Shown: positions 7,310 to 10,910 of the stretch, one piece after another
Layout: each line of letters begins with the position of its first letter
How positions within the stretch are numbered: the first letter of the stretch is position 1
DNA from: Zancudomyces culisetae
Lineage: Eukaryota; Kickxellomycota; Harpellomycetes; Harpellales; Legeriomycetaceae
Length of the DNA: 10,910 nucleotides
Assembly (NCBI GenBank): GCA_001969505.1
Contig: LSSK01000236.1
Location: forward strand, 8,302-19,211
Reading direction: 5' to 3'
Notes under the pieces: generated by a model
The model's database searches: none
The model's input: the letters and a program-made list of their open reading frames with translations, nothing else
What the model was told of the DNA's origin: nothing
Made by a program: the position numbers and the translations under genes

Positions 7310-7744
7310 AGACGTATTTTTTAGCTTTGTTGTTGTTTTTCAGTTTGTTTTTTTTTTTGGATATTGGAACAGACTTTTTATTTGGGAATAGGAATAAAGG
7401 AAATTAAAAAGAATACATGCAGAAAAAGTTCGAGTTGATTAGCGAATAGAGTATATTAAAAAATTTTGGGTTTGGTATTGTGATGAGATTACACATCACC
7501 AACGATAATAAACGGGATATGCTCTTAGATATGTATAGAGTTTTATCCGATAATAGTAGAAGCTATTAATATCCACATAGAACAAGTGGAAATTTATACA
7601 TCTTGTAGTTATGCGACCATCAGGTATCCCAATATATGTACCTTCATATCCCGGCCCTACACTGGAACTTGTTCAACATTGACGATATACTTTATTTTGT
7701 TGCTTTAACTTTTGGTTTTTTTAGAATATCAACCAAATCAATCA

Positions 7745-7785
7745 AGGGTTAGGGTTAGTGTTAGGGTTAGCGTTAGGGCTAAGGG
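7745..7785 (+). repeat. Interstitial telomeric repeat array (degenerate TTAGGG)
   Basis: In register from 7745, the hexamers are AGGGTT, AGGGTT, AGTGTT, AGGGTT, AGCGTT, AGGGCT, then AAGGG. Three units match the (TTAGGG)n telomere repeat exactly and the rest differ by about one base. TTAGGG is the telomere repeat of most fungi outside budding yeasts. The array lies about 450 bases past the HisRS stop and about 890 bases before the next ATG. Confidence 0.85.
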
Positions 7786-8098
7786 AATCGGACTTTGTTT
7801 ATGTCACGAGTTTGATTAATAGTATGGCTTTTTTATGGCTATCGTAACAAACGCTTATGCATAGCTACATTTTATGATGTTTTGCTTTCTTTGAAAACCC
7901 GGGTAAAGATACAGATAAAGACGAGATTATAATTTTGTCGATTTGTCGAAACATCTACATAATTTGATTTGTAAAATGTACCAAAAAATATATAAGGAGT
8001 AGATTTTCATTTGCCAACTGATTAATTGTATTAGTAATGTAAAAGGAAAATAGAAAAGGCATTGTGATTTAATGCGATAAAAATAAAAAAATTGAATT

Positions 8099-8145
8099 GA
8101 GAGAGAAGGAGGGGTTGAAAAGGGAGATAGAAAAGGGGGGGGGGA
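8099..8145 (+). repeat. Purine tract ending in a 10-G run
   Basis: Of 47 bases, 44 are purines; the only interruptions are three T residues (8115, 8116, 8128). The run of ten G is at 8135-8144. Such polypurine/polypyrimidine stretches can adopt triplex or quadruplex structure or exclude nucleosomes; here that is inference only. Confidence 0.7.
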
Positions 8146-8677
8146 TAAATTAATTGTCTTGAAAGCATGGTTCAAAAGTGTTTGAAATTTTTTTTTCCAG
8201 CTATTTAAAAAAAAATTCAAAATGCTCATTGACCTATTAATATTCTAGTGAAAAAAAAGCTCGTAAATTTAAAAAGTTGGTTTTATTTATGATATTAAAA
8301 AACAGAGGAAAACGAAATAGCTAGTGGGAAAAAAAAAAGTGTTTGTGCTTGATAAAAGATATCAAAGCTTTGTAAAAGGAGACTTTTCTATATTAGCCTG
8401 TATAAGATTTATTCGAGTTGAAAAATCTAAACTGAATTAAATTAAATTAAACAACAAACAAACGAATAAACAATTAGCCGAATACATTTAGTATGAAAAG
8501 TGACTCGAACTATTTAATGAAAATATCAGATAGAAATCAAAACATCGACTAAATCTTGAGACAACTTTTCACAACATAGGAGGTAAAAAGAAGGGAAGGA
8601 GAAGCAAAAATAATTAATACAGCGATTGAATCTTCCAAAGTGAAGCAATACACAGAAACAGTAAAGTTCGCAGAGAA

Positions 8678-10471
8678 ATGTATCTAAATAATCTACTCGT
8701 CAAAACAACAAAGGGGGTCGGAACAGGTCCTAAGGGTATTGGAAAGTGTGCTTTCAGAGGTATTTGGAGACCAATTACGAGCAAAAAACACGAAAAGCAA
8801 GTTGAACATGGCTTGGAGAAAATAAAAAGTACAGAGGTTGTTGGGGGAAAGGAGGGAGAGGTAGATAGGAGATTCTATATGGGGCTAGCCAGACAGCTGT
8901 GTGTGGCATCAGTGAGAAAAGCATTTAAGGTGGATTTCCAACAGTATTTCAAGGGGCGATATGGAAAAGCAACGTACCAACAATATTGCTACCATTATTA
9001 TTACAATGGGGGAGAAGAGATTCTTCAAAGCGCAATAAAGAACTTTAACCAGCAAAAGGGAAACAAAAATCGGTTTGGGATGATTGAGTTATTTTTTATT
9101 AGGCTATTGCGATTTCTACCGAAAAAGATGTCGGAAAGTTTGCTGAAAGTAGTGAGTAGACGATATGGGTTTGAGGAGTTAAGGAGCATGGCAAGAGCAC
9201 AACATCGCCACAGACTATTTAATAACCATAATGGATTTTTTACGCAACGGTCGGATATTTGGAATTTGGGGATGCGAATCAAGGGAGAGATTAATAATGG
9301 ACTGTTTTTGATTAACGCAGTGAGAAAATATGGAATATATAGCAAAGAGAGTATAAAACGAATACATTACAGAATGGGAATCAGAGAATCCAAGATTCTG
9401 CGAAGAACGTATATGCTACTCCGAGACTTAAAGGCATTAAAGAGCAAGGGTAATGAGAGATGGCAGCAGTACGGATTGAGGATGAGTGAGTACAAAGGGT
9501 TCGATAAAGAGCGGTTTGATAGGACGTATAAAAGTGGAATGTATATTAATATGTGTGGAGGACTTAGCGAAATATTGAGGATTGTGATTGGAGGAGATTT
9601 GGGAACCAAAGATACAGTCGCCAAAAGGTATTTGCATTCAGGAAATCAGGTAGAAAGAGTAAACAACAGCAGTGAAGAAGCAATAAAACATTATCTCAAA
9701 AAGGGATTTGAACCAGCAACTAAAGTTCAGCATAGTAAAGTAATTTTGGAAGCTCGAAATACGCCAAAGCCACGCAAGCAGTATCGAGTGAAGCGGAGAG
9801 TACCTGCAGCAGCTCAAGTGCCAAAACAAAGTGACAAGCTGTATTTATCCGATGGTGTTGATGTTCCAAAGGACAAAATCGTACTGAGCATACAACTGGT
9901 GGTTAAAGAGCAAAAAAAAGATCAGCAAAATGTTGATATTGATGCATTTTTTGATGGTTTTGAGAATCAAATCCACCTTCGGATTCTGCAAATCAAGCGA
10001 GTAGTTGAAGTGTTGTATACTCGAGGAATTGACATTGGTTTGATCACTTTTAAGGAGTCGCTAAATATTGTATTCAAAAATCCGTCACAAGTTCCAGATA
10101 CAAAAGCTGCGGCCACGCTATTGGTTGAAAGTGGAATTGACATTGATTTCCTGGGTGGTGTTTTGCTTGATCCGCTTTCTAATAATCCCAATCCCAATTC
10201 TAACCCATTCACTTCAACTACAAACACATCTGATCTTTGCTTCAATACGAGTGATATGGAGGATTTCGATACTGACCAAAACAGCTCTGCTCTTTATCGT
10301 TCTGTAGAGTCTGATTATTGTAGTTCATTAACCAGCTCCGTCCCAGATGTCGACACTCCTGCTCTGGATTCTGCTGAGTTGAACAATTTTATCAGCTTGG
10401 TTGATCGTGGATGTTCGAAATCACCAGCGTTTGTACCTTATAGACCCAATGCTCTGGCTCTATTCTGTTGA
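8678..10471 (+). CDS. Unrecognised 597-residue protein with basic N-terminal part and acidic tail
   Basis: A single long ATG-started frame (A at -3) ends at TGA 10469-10471. I do not recognise the family. Residues 1-50 are basic and glycine-rich (KGVGTGPKGIGKCAFRG). Residues 65-345 are rich in Arg, Lys, Tyr and Phe, with a Tyr cluster CYHYYYNGG (104-112), and appear helical. A hydrophobic stretch at 135-148 is too short and charged for a membrane helix. Residues 364-374 (KPRKQYRVKRR) look like a nuclear localisation signal. Residues 400-500 contain two GIDI motifs (450-453 and 486-489) in similar hydrophobic contexts, perhaps a degenerate internal repeat. Residues 500-597 are Asn/Ser/Pro-rich then acidic (DMEDFDTDQ), probably disordered. 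The layout would suit a nuclear regulator, but that is inference. The first two thirds are purine-rich on the coding strand and the end is pyrimidine-rich. Length and lack of stops in AT-rich DNA make coding near certain. Confidence 0.9.
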   Translation: MYLNNLLVKTTKGVGTGPKGIGKCAFRGIWRPITSKKHEKQVEHGLEKIKSTEVVGGKEGEVDRRFYMGLARQLCVASVRKAFKVDFQQYFKGRYGKATYQQYCYHYYYNGGEEILQSAIKNFNQQKGNKNRFGMIELFFIRLLRFLPKKMSESLLKVVSRRYGFEELRSMARAQHRHRLFNNHNGFFTQRSDIWNLGMRIKGEINNGLFLINAVRKYGIYSKESIKRIHYRMGIRESKILRRTYMLLRDLKALKSKGNERWQQYGLRMSEYKGFDKERFDRTYKSGMYINMCGGLSEILRIVIGGDLGTKDTVAKRYLHSGNQVERVNNSSEEAIKHYLKKGFEPATKVQHSKVILEARNTPKPRKQYRVKRRVPAAAQVPKQSDKLYLSDGVDVPKDKIVLSIQLVVKEQKKDQQNVDIDAFFDGFENQIHLRILQIKRVVEVLYTRGIDIGLITFKESLNIVFKNPSQVPDTKAAATLLVESGIDIDFLGGVLLDPLSNNPNPNSNPFTSTTNTSDLCFNTSDMEDFDTDQNSSALYRSVESDYCSSLTSSVPDVDTPALDSAELNNFISLVDRGCSKSPAFVPYRPNALALFC

Positions 10472-10588
10472 TCACTTTGCACTTTTTATCGATTATTGTT
10501 TTTTGTATTTTTCTTTAACTCATAAACTGAAATTAGGACAAAAAAAAAATTAAAAGAATTATAATATAAAAAAAGCTTAATTTTTTTT

Positions 10589-10594
10589 AATAAA
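10589..10594 (+). terminator. Poly(A) signal AATAAA for the 597-residue gene
   Basis: AATAAA about 118 bases after the stop, in a very AT-rich stretch with T runs on both sides. Other A-rich elements nearby could also serve. Confidence 0.45.
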
Positions 10595-10666
10595 AATATA
10601 ATACAAATGACACAAATTGATTGTTCAGTTTAGTTTACTTTAATTTTGATGGCACATAAAGGTGCG

Positions 10667-10673
10667 TATAAAA
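10667..10673 (+). promoter_or_regulatory. TATA box candidate for the right-edge gene
   Basis: TATAAAA lies 53 bases before the ATG at 10720. A start site 25-35 bases downstream would fall near 10692-10702, giving a leader of only about 20-30 bases that still includes the second upstream ORF. Confidence 0.5.
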
Positions 10674-10685
10674 GCAGATAAACAA

Positions 10686-10723
10686 ATGAGTGAATTAATG
10701 AATTAATGAATATATTAAGATGA
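10686..10723 (+). promoter_or_regulatory. Two overlapping upstream ORFs before the right-edge gene
   Basis: The first upstream ORF runs 10686-10706 (MSELMN, TAA). Its stop shares a base with the start of the second (TAATG at 10704-10708), which runs 10706-10723 (MNILR, TGA). The second stop overlaps the main start as ATGA (10720-10723). An 8-base tandem repeat (TGAATTAA, about 2.6 copies at 10691-10711) creates part of this pattern. Whether both lie in the mRNA depends on the start site. Confidence 0.5.
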
Positions 10724-10910
10724 GTCAAAGTCCAAAGTTTACGTATTTTACTCAAGAGCCAACAAATAAACGAATATATGACGAAAGGGAGGATGAAGAC
10801 TCGCCTTTTGATAGTAGTCCGGTTGATATGGAGTGTACAAGCATTCAAGAGCGTATTCCGCAGCAACATCAACTAAATCAGGAACAACAACAACAACAAC
10901 AACAACAACA
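10720..10910 (+). CDS. Acidic polyglutamine-containing protein, N-terminal part (runs off the right edge)
   Basis: The frame opens with ATG AGT CAA AGT and stays open for 63 codons to the window end. The product begins MSQSPKFTYFTQEPTNKR, followed by a strongly acidic segment (YDEREDEDSPFDSSPVDME) and then a glutamine tract. SPF and SPV look like proline-directed phosphorylation sites, and the composition (acidic, Ser-Pro, polyQ, no hydrophobic segment) is typical of a disordered leader on a nuclear or transcription-related protein. That is composition only; I recognise no domain. I chose ATG 10720 because it is the only start that opens the long frame; the two earlier ATGs head tiny ORFs. 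A TATA box lies 53 bases upstream. The gene is co-directional with the 597-residue gene but appears to have its own promoter. Confidence 0.7.
   Translation, partial: MSQSPKFTYFTQEPTNKRIYDEREDEDSPFDSSPVDMECTSIQERIPQQHQLNQEQQQQQQQQ
10885..10910 (+). repeat. CAA trinucleotide microsatellite (polyglutamine)
   Basis: Eight complete CAA codons and two further bases run to the window edge with no CAG interruption. In the reading frame from 10720 this starts at codon 56. Pure CAA repeats are prone to length change, so the tract length may vary among strains. Confidence 0.9.

Larger units (their letters stand above)
7300..8677. other. Intergenic region between HisRS and the 597-residue gene
   Basis: About 1.4 kb of AT-rich sequence. 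It holds the HisRS poly(A) signal, a slightly GC-richer coding-like patch (about 7575-7685), the interstitial telomeric array (7745-7785), a purine tract ending in G10 (8099-8145), an AATTA-type tandem stretch near 8430-8450 and the 597-residue gene's leader. A 100-codon minus-strand frame at 7927-8229 reads through the poly-G tract and looks like chance. No tRNA or snoRNA could be supported. Confidence 0.6.
10472..10719. other. Short intergenic region before the right-edge gene
   Basis: Only 248 bases separate the TGA of the 597-residue gene from the next ATG. It is extremely AT-rich around 10540-10610, with a small A7/T7 inverted repeat about GCTTAA near 10568-10588. It contains a poly(A) signal, a TATA box and the upstream-ORF chain listed separately. 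Confidence 0.6.

Noticed and set aside
7480-7500. GTGATGA resembling a box C of a C/D snoRNA
   Set aside because: No CTGA box D at a proper distance and no convincing terminal stem were found.
7927-8229. 100-codon minus-strand frame with an ATG
   Set aside because: It reads the 10-G run and purine tract as prolines, serines and phenylalanines. The product is low-complexity and AT-driven, with no family resemblance.
9040-9480. TYMLLRDL in the 597-residue protein as a LYR motif (mitochondrial LYR-family protein)
   Set aside because: The spacing and residues differ from LYRxLLR, and the rest of the protein is far longer than and unlike LYR proteins.
1-10910. tRNA, rRNA, CRISPR array, insertion sequence or bacterial operon
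   Set aside because: No T-loop/acceptor-stem pairs, regularly spaced repeats, transposase motifs or Shine-Dalgarno-linked genes were seen; gene structure is eukaryotic throughout.

Overview
The window looks like nuclear DNA of a fungus, probably an AT-rich, early-diverging ('zygomycete-like') lineage. Four things point that way: (1) two spliceosomal introns, with GT..AG ends, interrupt recognisable eukaryotic genes, and one has a CTAAC branch-point match; (2) the ribosomal protein eL27 and histidyl-tRNA synthetase resemble fungal versions most closely; (3) stops are followed by AATAAA signals and some starts are preceded by TATA boxes; (4) a block of degenerate TTAGGG-type telomeric hexamers lies inside the window. 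I cannot name the species. There are no prokaryotic operons, phage genes or CRISPR arrays.

Layout, left to right. 1-436 (minus) is the 5' end of an unrecognised, relatively GC-rich gene cut by the window edge. 1279-2052 (minus) is RPL27, with a 9-codon first exon and a 363-nt intron. A long AT-rich spacer (2053-3809) separates RPL27 from the divergent aquaglyceroporin gene (3810-4718, plus). It holds a 10-G run, a TATA box and two weak candidates for small or spliced coding pieces. 5580-7299 (plus) is cytosolic-type histidyl-tRNA synthetase with an N-terminal WHEP-like helical hairpin, split by a 136-nt intron exactly where the N-terminal appendage meets the catalytic core. 7300-8677 is another long spacer, with the interstitial telomeric block and a purine tract ending in a second 10-G run. 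8678-10471 (plus) encodes a 597-residue protein I do not recognise: a basic N-terminal part, a basic NLS-like patch and an acidic Ser/Asn-rich tail. 10720-10910 (plus) is the start of another gene, acidic and polyglutamine-containing, which leaves the window. Its leader contains a chain of tiny upstream ORFs joined by start/stop overlaps.

The recognised genes are housekeeping or membrane-transport functions (ribosome, tRNA charging, glycerol/water permeation). Nothing suggests they form one pathway; each appears to be an independent transcription unit. I see no convincing new multi-gene system. The most useful second looks are the WHEP-like extension on a fungal-type HisRS, the overlapping upstream ORFs before the polyQ gene, the interstitial telomeric array, and the two unrecognised coding regions.
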